Of a DNA stretch of 64,000 nucleotides, positions 33,361 to 44,938 are shown piece after piece. Below the pieces are notes generated by a model. The model was not told the origin of the DNA, made no database searches, and was given only the letters and a program-made list of their open reading frames with translations. Every line of letters begins with the position of its first letter. Position 1 is the first letter of the stretch. The position numbers were made by a program, and so were the translations under genes. Source of the stretch: Bradyrhizobium aeschynomenes (lineage in GTDB: Bacteria > Pseudomonadota > Alphaproteobacteria > Rhizobiales > Xanthobacteraceae). Where the stretch lies: contig NZ_JABFDM010000019.1 in the NCBI RefSeq assembly GCF_013178945.1, forward strand, positions 1 to 64,000, read 5' to 3'.

Positions 33361-34152
33361 TCAGCGGACCGCGGTGAAGAAGCGATCGAGCCGGAAGCCA
33401 GACAGCCACGCCCAGACCGGCTGGTTCTTGAAGCCGAGATCCCATGAGCCGACCACCGCGTCGGCGCGGCCGACCAGATTGTCGATCGGGAGCATCCCGA
33501 CGCCGCCGTCGCGCAACGAGACGCGGCTGTCCGCGGAATTGTCCCGGTTGTCGCCGAGCACGAACAGCTTGCCGGGCGGCACGGTCACTTCCGGCGTGTT
33601 GTCCAGGCGGCCATTGTCGCGCATCTTGAAGATCAGGTGCGACACGCCGTTCGGCAGCGTCTCGACGTAGCGATAGGCCGGCTCGTTGCGGCCGCTGTCG
33701 TCCTCCGCATCGCCGATGCCGTCCGGCTTGAGCGCAGCGGCCTCGCCGTTGATGTAGAGCTGGCCCTGGCGCATCTGGATGCGATCGCCGGGCAGGCCGA
33801 CCACGCGCTTGACCCAGGCCTGCGAGGTGTCGCCCGGCCAGCGGAATACGACGACGTCGCCGCGCTTCGGCGTCTCGCCGAACAGGCGTCCCGTCTCCGG
33901 CAAGGTGATCTGCATCGGCAGCGACGAGGTGCCGTAGCCATAGGGGAATTTCGACGCCAGCAACGCATCGCCGATCAGGAGCGTCGGCTCCATCGAGCCC
34001 GAGGGGACGTAGAACGGCTCGGCGATCGCACCCTTGGCGAGGAAGACGACCGCGACGACGGCGGCGAGCTGGGCGATCTGCCCGCCCCACGTCGTTTCCT
34101 TGCGCGGAGCCTTGGTGCTGACCTTGCCCGTGGACATCTTGTCGAGGCTCAT
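33361..34152 (-). CDS. lepB: Signal peptidase I
   Basis: A 263-residue type I signal peptidase. One N-terminal helix (IAQLAAVVAVVFLAKGAIA, about 26-44) is followed by the catalytic serine motif PSGSMEPTLLIGD (Ser about 52), the lysine in WVKRVVGLPGDRI (about 113-125) and the box GDNRDNSADSR (about 200). It cleaves leaders from exported proteins at the outer face of the inner membrane. Its start overlaps the TldD stop (ATGA at 34149-34152). The main lepB of this group usually sits with rnc and acpS, so this may be a second copy; the window cannot tell. Confidence 0.92.
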   Translation of the reverse strand: MSLDKMSTGKVSTKAPRKETTWGGQIAQLAAVVAVVFLAKGAIAEPFYVPSGSMEPTLLIGDALLASKFPYGYGTSSLPMQITLPETGRLFGETPKRGDVVVFRWPGDTSQAWVKRVVGLPGDRIQMRQGQLYINGEAAALKPDGIGDAEDDSGRNEPAYRYVETLPNGVSHLIFKMRDNGRLDNTPEVTVPPGKLFVLGDNRDNSADSRVSLRDGGVGMLPIDNLVGRADAVVGSWDLGFKNQPVWAWLSGFRLDRFFTAVR

Positions 34153-35573
34153 CGGCCCGTGCCTCCCACCGTGATGCGATCCATGCGAAGCGTCGGCTGT
34201 CCCACGCCGACCGGCACGCCCTGGCCGTTCTTGCCGCAGGTGCCGATGCCAGTGTCGAGCGCGAGGTCGTTGCCGATCATGCTGATGCGGTTGAGGTCGG
34301 TCGGGCCGTTGCCGATCAGCATCGCGCCCTTGACCGGCGCGCCGACCTTGCCGTTCTCGATCTTGTAGGCCTCGGTGCACTGGAAGACGTACTTGCCCGA
34401 GGTGATGTCGACCTGGCCGCCGCCGAAATTGACGGCATAGATGCCGTTCTTGACCGAGGCGATGATCTCGGCCGGATCGCGCTCGCCGGCCAGCATGTAG
34501 GTGTTGGTCATGCGCGGCATCGGCACATGCGCATAGCCCTGGCGGCGCCCGTTGCCGGTCGGCGCCATGTTCATCAGCCGCGCGTTCTGGCGGTCCTGCA
34601 TGTAGCCGACGAGAATGCCGTCCTCGATCAGCACGGTGCGGCTGGTCGGCGTGCCCTCGTCGTCGATCGACAGCGAGCCGCGGCGCGAGGCCATGGTGCC
34701 GTCGTCGACCACGGTGACACCCTTGGCGGCCACCGGCTTGCCCATCAGCCCGGCGAAGGCCGAGGTCTTCTTGCGGTTGAAGTCGCCCTCGAGCCCGTGG
34801 CCGACGGCCTCGTGCAGCATCACGCCGGGCCAGCCGGCCCCTAACACCACGTCCATCTCGCCGGCGGGCGCGGGGACGGATTCGAGATTGACCAGCGCCT
34901 CGCGCAACGCGCCGTCGGCCGCCTCGCGCCATGCCTTGGTCTCGATGAAGCGCGCATAGGCCTCGCGGCCGCCATAGCCCTTGCTGCCGCTCTCCTGGCG
35001 ATCGCCCTGGCCGGCGACCACGGAGACGTTGACCCGTACCAGCGGGCGGATGTCGCGATAGCTCTCGCCGTCGGGCCGCAGGATCTCCACGACCTGCCAC
35101 GTCGCGCCGAGCGACACCGTCACCTGGCGCACGCGCGGATCCTTGTCGCGCAGATAGGCGTCGATCTCGCCGAGCAGCTTGACCTTGCTTTCGAAGCCGG
35201 GGGCGTCGAGCGGATTGTCGTCGCCATAGAGCCGCACGTTGGTGTGCGGCGGCGCGCTCGCGAACGTCCCGGAATAGCCGCCGCGCACGGCGCTGACGGC
35301 ATCGGCTGCGCGCATCAATGCCGGCAGCGAGACGTCGGAGGAATGCGCATAGCCCACCGCATCGTCCTTCACCGCGCGCAGGCCGAATCCCTGGCTGGTG
35401 TCATAGGTCGCCTGCTTCAGCCGGCCATTGTCGAAGGTCAGCGCCTCGGTCTGGCTGTACTCGAAGAACAATTCGCCGTCATCGGCGCCGGAAAGGCCAC
35501 GCGCGACCTCGCTTCGGACCGCATCGCGATCCAGATTGGCGCGTTCGAGCAGGGACGTGGTGGGAGCGGTCAT
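34149..35573 (-). CDS. tldD: Metalloprotease TldD
   Basis: A 474-residue subunit of the TldD/TldE protease that trims peptides such as microcin precursors and antitoxins. The zinc motif LHEAVGHGLEGDFNR (about 242-256; His-Glu-xxx-His) is intact. Other family marks are GFGLRAVKDDAVGYAHSSD near residue 75 and the C-terminal GQVDITSGKYVFQCTEAY. The partner tldE/pmbA is not in this window. The gene is first in an operon with lepB through an ATGA overlap and is divergent from a GNAT gene 84 bp away. Confidence 0.94.
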   Translation of the reverse strand: MTAPTTSLLERANLDRDAVRSEVARGLSGADDGELFFEYSQTEALTFDNGRLKQATYDTSQGFGLRAVKDDAVGYAHSSDVSLPALMRAADAVSAVRGGYSGTFASAPPHTNVRLYGDDNPLDAPGFESKVKLLGEIDAYLRDKDPRVRQVTVSLGATWQVVEILRPDGESYRDIRPLVRVNVSVVAGQGDRQESGSKGYGGREAYARFIETKAWREAADGALREALVNLESVPAPAGEMDVVLGAGWPGVMLHEAVGHGLEGDFNRKKTSAFAGLMGKPVAAKGVTVVDDGTMASRRGSLSIDDEGTPTSRTVLIEDGILVGYMQDRQNARLMNMAPTGNGRRQGYAHVPMPRMTNTYMLAGERDPAEIIASVKNGIYAVNFGGGQVDITSGKYVFQCTEAYKIENGKVGAPVKGAMLIGNGPTDLNRISMIGNDLALDTGIGTCGKNGQGVPVGVGQPTLRMDRITVGGTGR

Positions 35574-35657
35574 GGGTCAATCCGTTGTCGGAGCGGTCAT
35601 TCCAAGATAGTTGTTTTGACGCCGGGGCGCGAGGGGCAGGATGATTACCGAACTGAC

Positions 35658-36158
35658 ATGGTTGAGATCGTTCCCATTACGGCCGCTCACATCGAGAGCT
35701 TCCACCGCACGCTCGATTACGTCGCGCGTGAACGGCGGTACCTGTCCTTCGTCCAGGCGCCGCCGCTGGACTCGACGCGCGCCTTCATTCTGAACAACAT
35801 TCACGAAGGGTATCCGCAATTCGTCGCTCTCTCGGCCGGTGAGGTGGTCGGCTGGTGTGATGTGACGCCGAAATCGGGGCCGATCGATGCCCGGATCGGG
35901 GTGCTCGGCATGGGCCTTTTGCCGCAGTTTCGGCACCAGGGCATCGGCGGCCGCCTGATGACCGCGGCGCTGGAGGCCGCACGGGCCGCCGGCTTCTCGC
36001 GCGCCGAGCTCACGGTCTATCGCGGCAACACCAATGCGATCAGGCTGTACCAGAAGGCCGGCTTTCTCCTGAAGGCCGTGCAGCCGCGCGAGGCCGGCGA
36101 TGACGGCTTTGACAAGACGCTGCTGGTGATGGCGCTGGCGCTGGATGCGCGGGGCTGA
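35658..36158 (+). CDS. GNAT family N-acetyltransferase
   Basis: A 166-residue acetyltransferase. The acetyl-CoA pocket reads LPQFRHQGIGGRLMTAALEA (about 93-112, with QGIGG as the pyrophosphate loop), followed by the C-terminal RGNTNAIRLYQKAGF and motif B. The substrate is not predictable. The start at 35658 is the first ATG matching the family N-terminus (VEIVPITAAHIESFHRTLDY); a longer frame would run across the tldD promoter. Divergent from tldD. Confidence 0.88.
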   Translation: MVEIVPITAAHIESFHRTLDYVARERRYLSFVQAPPLDSTRAFILNNIHEGYPQFVALSAGEVVGWCDVTPKSGPIDARIGVLGMGLLPQFRHQGIGGRLMTAALEAARAAGFSRAELTVYRGNTNAIRLYQKAGFLLKAVQPREAGDDGFDKTLLVMALALDARG

Positions 36159-36237
36159 GCGGCAAGCGTCTGGGACGCAGCACGATCACCGCCGATCACG
36201 TCAACGTGCGCGGTGCGGTTGTCAATTCTCTGCGACG

Positions 36238-36822
36238 TCAGGGTAGCTTGTCGAATCCGTCGGCGAGGCCGTTCAGGCTCAGCGGGAAGCCGATGCCTTC
36301 CTCCGGGGTCTCGAAGATGATGAAGGTCGCGGTCTTTGCCGTCTTGAGCTGGCCGAGCAGCTTGTCCTCGAGCACCACCTCGGCGACGCAGCCATTCGGC
36401 AGGCAGCGCACGAAGCCGGCGCGGCCGACATCCTGGTTGTCGAGCTTGAGACCGAGGCCGGACGGCAGCAGCACGCCGAGCGGCGCCACCACGCGCATCA
36501 GCCGACTCTTCTGGTCGGCGGTCTTGAGCATGATCACGGTCAGGCCGGCATTGGAGCGGTCCTCGGCGACCACGCTCTGAATCAGCGCGCACTGCTCGGC
36601 CTGCGCGCCAGGCGGCGTATCGCAGCGGATCTGCCAATCGCCATGCACCGAGCGCACGGCGCCCTGCGCCAGCGCCGACTGCGGCAGGCCGATCGCAGCC
36701 GTCAGCGTCACTGCGACGGCAGCCGCGACGCTGCGGATGACAGCCACGCTCGTCGTGAGTCGCGCACGCACCGCGCTGAATCGGCACAAACCGCGCGAGT
36801 CATTCGCAGTTGGGGTCGACAT
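36238..36822 (-). CDS. Invasion-associated locus B (IalB) family protein
   Basis: A 194-residue exported protein. A signal peptide (LTTSVAVIRSVAAAVAVTLT, ending SALAQ near residue 53) precedes the IalB domain, seen in VHGDWQIRCDTPPG, CALIQSVVAEDRSNAGLTVI, VRCLPNGCVAEVVLEDKLLG and IIFETPEEGIGFPLSL. Two Cys pairs are conserved. The family was named from Bartonella and is common in free-living rhizobia; its function there is unknown. I chose the ATG at 36822; ATG at 36867 also has an AGGA before it. Confidence 0.85.
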   Translation of the reverse strand: MSTPTANDSRGLCRFSAVRARLTTSVAVIRSVAAAVAVTLTAAIGLPQSALAQGAVRSVHGDWQIRCDTPPGAQAEQCALIQSVVAEDRSNAGLTVIMLKTADQKSRLMRVVAPLGVLLPSGLGLKLDNQDVGRAGFVRCLPNGCVAEVVLEDKLLGQLKTAKTATFIIFETPEEGIGFPLSLNGLADGFDKLP

Positions 36823-37343
36823 GTCAGCTGTCCTGTCCGTTGAAACCCTGGTCCGGGTCGGTGCCATGACAATTTCCTGTGGGTGATCTGCGCATCCGAC
36901 GCCATGATACGGCAATGATGGCGTCATGAGGACAGCGTCACAAGCGTAAGGCACGAAACGACGCGAAATAAGGCCGGGTCACAGGTGCACTGCCGCTGCG
37001 CCTCGCCGAATCAGCCTCGCAAACCGCCATATTCCGTTGCCTACATCGCGCCGCACGCCTGTCAAGCGCCCGTTGTCCGCGAAACCACGGCATGCGGCAA
37101 TTTCTCGGAAAAGTCGATGCGCCGCGACGGAGAGCGCCGCACGCGATATCCGGCTTAAGACTGCATTGCGATAGGTCAAGAATTATGGTTTGAGAAGAAA
37201 GATTTCGTCATTCCAGTGAACTGGCCCAGGTGCTTTTCTAAGCGTCCGCCCGAAGGCCATTTGTCAGGAGAGCGGATCGAACGGTGCGCGGCGTCAATCT
37301 CGCGGCGTGCTGAGGGGGAAAGTTCTGAAGGGAGCGCGACGGC
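36823..37343. other. Promoter-bearing gap before the cytochrome oxidase operon
   Basis: About 520 bp without a convincing gene between ialB and ctaC. The stretch 37150-37343 precedes ctaC and must hold its promoter and leader; GGGGGAAAG at 37313-37321 and GAAGGGAGCG just before 37344 are purine-rich. I see no TTGAT-N4-ATCAA FNR-type box. Confidence 0.5.
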
Positions 37344-39864
<2,521 letters not shown>

Positions 39865-40005
39865 TCCCTCATCAACGACGCGGCGCCGCTCCGGCGCCGC
39901 GTCGACATCTGCGGGCGGTGCATCGCGGTGCGCCGTCCGGATCCGCCAAGCGAAGCCTCGAAGCGCCGTGCTTCAGGACCCTTTGAATTCAAGTCTGGAT
40001 ACGTC

Positions 40006-40944
40006 GTGTCGGTCATTGATCAGAACGCCATTGCCGTCGGCCCGCGGATTTCCGAGGCCGATGTCGGCGACTATCTCGCGCTGCTCAAGCCGCGGGTGAT
40101 GTCGCTCGTGATCTTCACGGCGCTGATCGGCCTGCTGATCGCTCCCGGCCATTTCCACCCCGTGCTCGCCGTCACCTCGCTGCTGTGCATCGCCGTCGGC
40201 GCCGGCGCGTCGGGCGCGCTGAACATGGCGTTGGAAGGCGATATCGACTCGCTGATGTCGCGCACCGCCAACCGGCCGATCCCGCGGGGACGGGTGACCC
40301 GCCAGGAGGCGCTGGCCTTCGGCATCACCCTGTCGTTCTTCTCGGTGCTGACGCTCGGCATCCTGGTCAACTGGTTCGCCGGCGCGCTGCTCGCCTTCAC
40401 CATCTTCTTCTATGTCGTGATCTACACGCTCTGGCTGAAGCGCTGGACCGCGCAGAACATCGTCATCGGCGGCGCCGCCGGCGCGCTGCCTCCGGTCGTC
40501 GCCTGGGTCGCCGCCACCGGCGGAATCGCGCCGGAGCCGCTCTGGCTGTTCCTGATCATCTTCTTCTGGACCCCGCCGCATTTCTGGGCGCTGGCGCTGT
40601 TCCGCAGCGACGACTACGCCCGCGCCGGCGTGCCCATGCTGCCCGTCGTCGCCGGCCCCGACGCGACGCGGCTGCAGATCCTGCTCTATACCATCGTCCT
40701 GGTCGGGATCGCGCTGGCTCCCTGGCCGCTCGGCTATTTCGACGCCGTCTACGGCGTCGTCTCGCTGGCGCTCGGCGCCGGCATGCTGTGGCTGGCCATC
40801 GAGGTGTTCCGCAAGCGCGAGCGCAGCCAGTCGCTGCGCGCCAACCGCAAGCTGTTCGCCTTTTCGATCCTGTATCTGTTCGCGCTGTTCGCGACGCTCG
40901 GCCTGGAGGCCGTCGCGCGCATGATCGCGCCGCTGATCTGGTAA
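40006..40944 (+). CDS. ctaB: Heme O synthase (protoheme IX farnesyltransferase)
   Basis: A 312-residue UbiA-family membrane enzyme that adds farnesyl to heme B on the way to heme A. The first Asp-rich motif is in [20 protein letters not shown] (about 82-101), the second region is [20 protein letters not shown] (about 185-204). About nine helices. A GTG at 40006 is taken as start, giving [20 protein letters not shown]; the frame is open further upstream but without family sequence. It lies between the oxidase subunits, as is usual here. Confidence 0.93.
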   Translation: MSVIDQNAIAVGPRISEADVGDYLALLKPRVMSLVIFTALIGLLIAPGHFHPVLAVTSLLCIAVGAGASGALNMALEGDIDSLMSRTANRPIPRGRVTRQEALAFGITLSFFSVLTLGILVNWFAGALLAFTIFFYVVIYTLWLKRWTAQNIVIGGAAGALPPVVAWVAATGGIAPEPLWLFLIIFFWTPPHFWALALFRSDDYARAGVPMLPVVAGPDATRLQILLYTIVLVGIALAPWPLGYFDAVYGVVSLALGAGMLWLAIEVFRKRERSQSLRANRKLFAFSILYLFALFATLGLEAVARMIAPLIW

Positions 40945-40951
40945 AGGACGC

Positions 40952-41128
40952 ATGGCAACCGCAATGGCCGATCCGAATGAGCCCGAGGGCATCGTCCTCA
41001 CCGACGCGCAGCTGCGCAGCCGCCGCCGGCGCTCGATCGCGATCGCGCTGGCGCTCGGCGTGCTCGTGGTGCTGTTCTTCGCGGTCACCATGGTCAAGGG
41101 GCCGGTCGTGCTGAAGCGGCCGATGTAA
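40952..41128 (+). CDS. Small single-span membrane protein of the oxidase operon (CoxF-like)
   Basis: A 58-residue ORF with a polar N-terminus ([16 protein letters not shown]), an Arg-rich patch (RSRRRR) and one helix ([20 protein letters not shown]), ending [10 protein letters not shown]. It fits exactly between ctaB and ctaG with seven bases on either side, AAAGGACG before the ATG. Similar small ORFs at this place are called CoxF in rhizobial oxidase operons; I recall the name but did not verify it. An assembly role is inferred from position. Confidence 0.75.
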   Translation: MATAMADPNEPEGIVLTDAQLRSRRRRSIAIALALGVLVVLFFAVTMVKGPVVLKRPM

Positions 41129-41135
41129 GAGATCG

Positions 41136-41807
41136 ATGCAGGACGGTGTGAAGCAGACACAGGCGATGGCGACCGACGACCAGACCCCCACCCCGACAGC
41201 GCAGGCGCCGTCCGCGCCGCGGCGCGGCATCGGCCGCGACGCGCTGGTCGGCGGCATCTGCGGCGCCGTCGTCGCGCTGATGGTCGGCGCCTCCTATGCC
41301 GCCGTTCCGTTCTACAACTGGTTCTGCCGCGCCACCGGCTTCAACGGCACCACGCAGGTCGCAACCTCGGCGCCGTCGGCGGCGCCTCTGGCGCGCCGCA
41401 TCGGCGTCCGCTTCGACGCCAACGTCGCCGGCGGGCTGCCCTGGAAGTTCGAGCCGGAGCAGACCGAGATCGAGGTCGCGATCGGCGAGGTCGTCACCGT
41501 CTACTACAAGGTCACCAACCAGTCGGCGCGCACCACCATGGCGCAGGCCGCCTACAACGTGACGCCGCTGACCTCGGGCGCCTATTTCCAGAAGATCAAC
41601 TGCTTCTGCTTCACCGAGCAGACCATGGCCCCGGGCGAGACCCGCGAGATGCCGGTCGTGTTCTATGTCGATCCGGCGATCACGGCCGACCATGAGAACG
41701 ACGGTCTGAAGACGATCACGCTGTCCTACACGTTCTATCCCGTCCGCGACGTGGCGCCGAAGCCGGTTGCCGCGAGCGAGCCGGACAAGCCGCGGGGCAG
41801 CCTGTGA
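41136..41807 (+). CDS. ctaG: Cytochrome c oxidase copper chaperone CtaG (Cox11)
   Basis: A 223-residue assembly factor that delivers copper to CuB of subunit I. One N-terminal helix ([20 protein letters not shown], about 38-57) is followed by [17 protein letters not shown] and a periplasmic Ig-like domain with the copper motif [11 protein letters not shown] (about 157-167). The length is usual. It follows the small CoxF-like gene by seven bases. The start could be the second Met at residue 11. Confidence 0.94.
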   Translation: MQDGVKQTQAMATDDQTPTPTAQAPSAPRRGIGRDALVGGICGAVVALMVGASYAAVPFYNWFCRATGFNGTTQVATSAPSAAPLARRIGVRFDANVAGGLPWKFEPEQTEIEVAIGEVVTVYYKVTNQSARTTMAQAAYNVTPLTSGAYFQKINCFCFTEQTMAPGETREMPVVFYVDPAITADHENDGLKTITLSYTFYPVRDVAPKPVAASEPDKPRGSL

Positions 41808-41891
41808 CCGCATCGACGTCCGATTGCTGGGGACCATTGCTGAACGATACCGTGCCGGCGCGACCGGCATCGATCTGGGGAGAGACTAGAC

Positions 41892-42749
41892 ATGGCTGAG
41901 GCGCACGCCAAGCATCACGACTACCATCTCGTTGATCCGAGCCCGTGGCCGTTCGTCGGCTCGGTCTCGGCCTTCATCATGGCGTTCGGCGCGATCGGCT
42001 GGATGCACAAGATGTTTGGCGCCGCGCCGATCGTGTTCGGCATCGGCACCATCGGCGTGCTCTACACGATGGCGAGCTGGTGGGGCGACGTCATCAAGGA
42101 AGCCCAGTACAAGGGCGACCACACCCGCGTGGTGCAGCTGCATCACCGCTACGGCATGATCCTGTTCATCGCCTCCGAGGTGATGTTCTTCGTGGCCTGG
42201 TTCTGGGCCTATTTCAACGTCGCGCTGTTCCCGAACTTCGAGGTGCAGACCACCCGCGACGCGCTGATCGGCGGCGTCTGGCCGCCCAAGGGCATCGAGA
42301 CCTTCGATCCCTGGCACCTGCCGCTGCTCAACACGCTGATCCTGCTGACCTCGGGCACGACGGTGACCTGGGCGCACCACGCGCTGCTCGAGGGCGACCG
42401 CAAGGGTCTCAAATACGGCCTGATCCTGACCATCCTGCTCGGTGCGACCTTCACCTGCGTGCAGGCCTATGAATACGGCCACGCGACGTTCTCGTTCGCC
42501 GGCCACATCTACGGCTCGACCTTCTTCATGGCGACCGGCTTCCACGGCTTCCACGTCCTGGTCGGCACGATCTTCCTGATCGTCTGCCTGGCGCGCGCCT
42601 ATGCCGGCCACTTCACACCGAAGCAGCATCTCGGCTTCGAGTTCGCTGCCTGGTACTGGCACTTCGTCGACGTGGTGTGGTTGTTCCTGTTCATCTGCAT
42701 CTACGTCTGGGGCCACGGCGCGGAGTCCATGGCGCACGGCGCGCACTAA
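41892..42749 (+). CDS. ctaE: Cytochrome c oxidase subunit III
   Basis: A 285-residue subunit with seven helices. Family features include [20 protein letters not shown] at the start, [20 protein letters not shown] (about 82-101), [20 protein letters not shown] and the C-terminal [20 protein letters not shown]. It stabilises the oxygen channel and proton uptake. GGAGAG lies before the ATG. Last of the core oxidase genes; a strong terminator follows at 42785. Confidence 0.96.
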   Translation: MAEAHAKHHDYHLVDPSPWPFVGSVSAFIMAFGAIGWMHKMFGAAPIVFGIGTIGVLYTMASWWGDVIKEAQYKGDHTRVVQLHHRYGMILFIASEVMFFVAWFWAYFNVALFPNFEVQTTRDALIGGVWPPKGIETFDPWHLPLLNTLILLTSGTTVTWAHHALLEGDRKGLKYGLILTILLGATFTCVQAYEYGHATFSFAGHIYGSTFFMATGFHGFHVLVGTIFLIVCLARAYAGHFTPKQHLGFEFAAWYWHFVDVVWLFLFICIYVWGHGAESMAHGAH

Positions 42750-42784
42750 AGCCGCGCGCCGGCTCCGACGAACGTGATAAGAAA

Positions 42785-42809
42785 GGGCGGCCGCCGGGCC
42801 GCCCTTTTT
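42785..42809 (+). terminator. Rho-independent terminator after ctaE
   Basis: GGGCGGCC-GCCG-GGCCGCCC followed by five T, 36-60 bp behind the ctaE stop. AAA before and TTT after lengthen the stem. Confidence 0.88.
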
Positions 42810-42908
42810 CATGGGGCGGCACGTGGCGGCTGATCCAGATGTGATCCGCTGTCGTCGTCTTCGGTTGTATCTTCGAGGCGTCGCCCGGCGGTCCAGGGGC
42901 AAGACACC

Positions 42909-43298
42909 ATGACCACGCATCCGCCCGTCACCCTGACCCAGACCGTCCTGCGCGGCCTCGCCTGCCGCTGCCCGCGCTGCGGCCAGGGCAAGCTGTTCGA
43001 GGGCTTCCTCAATTTGCGCAAGCGCTGCGAGGCCTGCGACCTCGACTACGCCTTCATCGACACCGGCGACGGCCCGGCGATCTTCATCATGATGCTCGCC
43101 GGCGCCATCGTGGTCGGCGCGGCGCTGATCGTCGAGGTCAAGTACCAGCCGCCGTTCTGGGTCCACGCCGCGCTGTGGGGGCCGCTGATCCTGATCACGA
43201 CGTTGCTGCCGCTGCGCGCGATGAAGTCGCTGCTGATCGCCCTGCAATTCCACCACAAGGCCGCCCCCGGACGTCTGGTGGACAAGACGCCGCAATGA
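42909..43298 (+). CDS. DUF983 family protein
   Basis: A 129-residue protein with an N-terminal zinc-ribbon-like segment (CRCPRCGQGKLFEGFLNLRK, then CEACDLDY; four to five Cys) and two helices (AIFIMMLAGAIVVGAALIVE and PLILITTLLPLRAM). DUF983 genes regularly sit between ctaE and surf1 in alphaproteobacteria, which points to a part in oxidase biogenesis; the function is unknown. It lies behind the ctaE terminator and so may use some read-through or its own promoter. Confidence 0.87.
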   Translation: MTTHPPVTLTQTVLRGLACRCPRCGQGKLFEGFLNLRKRCEACDLDYAFIDTGDGPAIFIMMLAGAIVVGAALIVEVKYQPPFWVHAALWGPLILITTLLPLRAMKSLLIALQFHHKAAPGRLVDKTPQ

Positions 43299-43345
43299 GA
43301 CGGGACCTGCGCTTTCGAGCCGAACGATCCTGCCAATGAGTGACT

Positions 43346-43433
43346 CCGTCATGCCCGGGCTTGTCCCGGGCATCCACGTCGTGCTCAGCACGCCGAAAGA
43401 CGTGGATGGCCGGGACAAGCCCGGCCATGACGG
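43346..43433. repeat. Palindromic repeat (type A1) between DUF983 and SURF1 genes
   Basis: Two 35-bp arms, 43346-43380 and 43399-43433, match each other inversely with few mismatches: CCGTCATGCCCGGGCTTGTC against GGGACAAGCCCGGCCATGAC. It lies within the cytochrome oxidase cluster, 112 bp before the SURF1 start. Confidence 0.85.
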
Positions 43434-43544
43434 CGTGGAGACTGGCGGGCACAAAATCCTGATTGGCAAACGCGATGTCTCGGCTGCAAGCGGGAAGAGA
43501 GAGGCCAGGCTCGCCCCGCGATCGTTCTCCAACCAGACCAGCAC

Positions 43545-44303
43545 ATGACCTCCGCTCTTCCCAAAACCTCCTCCCGCGCCTTCGCCGCCTTCACCCTGGT
43601 GATGGTCGCGCTGTTCATCGGCCTCGGCGTCTGGCAGCTGCAGCGCCGCGCCGCCAAGCATGCGCTGATCGCCGCGCTCACCGATCGCGTCGCCGCGGCC
43701 CCCGTGCAACTGCCGCCGCAAAGCGAATGGCGTACGCTGACGCCCGAGCGCGACGAATTCCGCCGCGTCAGCTTCACAGCTGCTTACGCAAAGCTCCCCG
43801 ATGCCATGGTCTACAGCGCAGGCTCGGCCGTGCGCGAGGACGTCTCGGGCCCCGGCACCTGGGCGTTTCTGCCGGCGCGCCTCGCCTCGGGCGAGGCGGT
43901 GGTGATCGACGCCGGCTTCGTCGCCAACACCATGCAGGAGCGCAGCATCCAGGATCGCCAGGTCGGCAAGCTCGTCACCGGCGAGCCGGTGACGCTGACC
44001 GGCTACCTGCGCTTCCCGGAAGCGGCCGGCCTGCTCACCGCGGCGGAGAACCACGACAAGCGTCTCTGGTTCACCCGGGACCACCTTGCCATGGCCAAGG
44101 CGCTCGGCTGGGGCGAGGTCGCGCCGTTCTACGTCGATCTGGAATCGCCGGTGCCGGCCAACGGCATTCCAAAGCCCGGGCCGCTGTCGCCGCATCTGCG
44201 CGACGAACACATGCAATACGCGTTGACCTGGTTCTCGCTCGCCGCCGCGCTGATCGCAGCCTTCGCGGTCTGGGCCAGGGGACGGCGCGCGCCGAATCGA
44301 TGA
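43545..44303 (+). CDS. SURF1 family cytochrome oxidase biogenesis protein
   Basis: A 252-residue protein with a helix at each end (FTLVMVALFIGLGVWQLQRR at about 15-34 and ALTWFSLAAALIAAFAVWAR at about 223-242) and a periplasmic domain between, as in SURF1/Shy1. It helps to place heme A in subunit I. Marks include the GLGVWQLQR motif and the C-terminal HMQYALTWFSLA. The position next to DUF983 and ctaE is typical. Confidence 0.92.
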   Translation: MTSALPKTSSRAFAAFTLVMVALFIGLGVWQLQRRAAKHALIAALTDRVAAAPVQLPPQSEWRTLTPERDEFRRVSFTAAYAKLPDAMVYSAGSAVREDVSGPGTWAFLPARLASGEAVVIDAGFVANTMQERSIQDRQVGKLVTGEPVTLTGYLRFPEAAGLLTAAENHDKRLWFTRDHLAMAKALGWGEVAPFYVDLESPVPANGIPKPGPLSPHLRDEHMQYALTWFSLAAALIAAFAVWARGRRAPNR

Positions 44304-44311
44304 CCCCCGCG

Positions 44312-44377
44312 CCCGCATGAGCGCAAGCGACATGCGGGAGCGGTGCTGACCCCGCATGTCGCTTGCGCTCATGTGGG
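44312..44377. repeat. Near-perfect hairpin repeat (type D, CCCGCATGAGCGC)
   Basis: CCCGCATGAGCGCAAGCG then ACATGCGGG (44312-44338) and its inverse at 44351-44377 differ at one position. A second member is at 46.96-47.04 kb. It lies nine bases behind the SURF1 stop and may serve as its transcript end. Confidence 0.85.
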
Positions 44378-44470
44378 CTACGCGGCCACGCGGCCGGCAA
44401 AACGCCGCTTGACTTAGAGCGCGCTCGAACCCTTAGCCTGCCTGGCGTCGTGAATGGAGATCAAGCGCGC

Positions 44471-44938
44471 ATGAAGATCGGCGAGCTGGCAAGGCAGTCG
44501 GGGTTGACGGCCCATACGATCCGCTACTACGAGCGGATCGGACTGCTGCCCAGGGCCGATCGCGATCATGCCCGCCGGCGGGACTACGACGCATCGATCC
44601 TGACCTGGATCGAATTCCTCGGCCGCCTCAAGGCCACGGGAATGCCGATCCGGGACATGCTCCGTTATGCGGAGTTGCGCGCGGGCGGCGCTGCCACCGA
44701 GCCGGAACGACGCCGGCTGCTGGAGCGGCATCGCGAAGCGGTCCGGGCGCGCGTCGCCACGTTGCAGGATTGCCTTCTCGTTCTCGACGGCAAGATCGCC
44801 GGCTATGCCGGCAGCAGCGAGAGGACGAACGACGATGACGCAATCAACCCCCGGCCAATCCACGACGACGAGCGGCACGCAGTCCAGCGCCAGCAAAGAT
44901 CAGGATCGCCTGTCGCGCGGCCGGCGCGCGCTCGATAG
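44471..44938 (+). CDS. MerR family transcriptional regulator
   Basis: A 155-residue MerR-type activator. The winged helix is clear: KIGELARQSGLTAHTIRYYE, RIGLLPRADRDHARRRDYDA, followed by the long dimer helix (REAVRARVATLQDCLLVLDG). There is no metal-binding Cys pair. The last 35 residues (after YAGSSERTND) are read from DNA that also encodes the start of the next gene in another frame; these 104 shared bases make the tail unlike the family and it may be unstructured. It probably controls the carboxymuconolactone-decarboxylase-like gene it overlaps. Confidence 0.85.
   Translation: MKIGELARQSGLTAHTIRYYERIGLLPRADRDHARRRDYDASILTWIEFLGRLKATGMPIRDMLRYAELRAGGAATEPERRRLLERHREAVRARVATLQDCLLVLDGKIAGYAGSSERTNDDDAINPRPIHDDERHAVQRQQRSGSPVARPARAR

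Noticed and set aside
37150-37343. FNR/FixK-type box before ctaC
   Set aside because: No TTGAT-N4-ATCAA-like dyad is present in the leader.
41886-44372. 828-residue minus-strand frame over ctaE, DUF983 and SURF1
   Set aside because: Shadow of three well-supported genes and a terminator; no domain seen.
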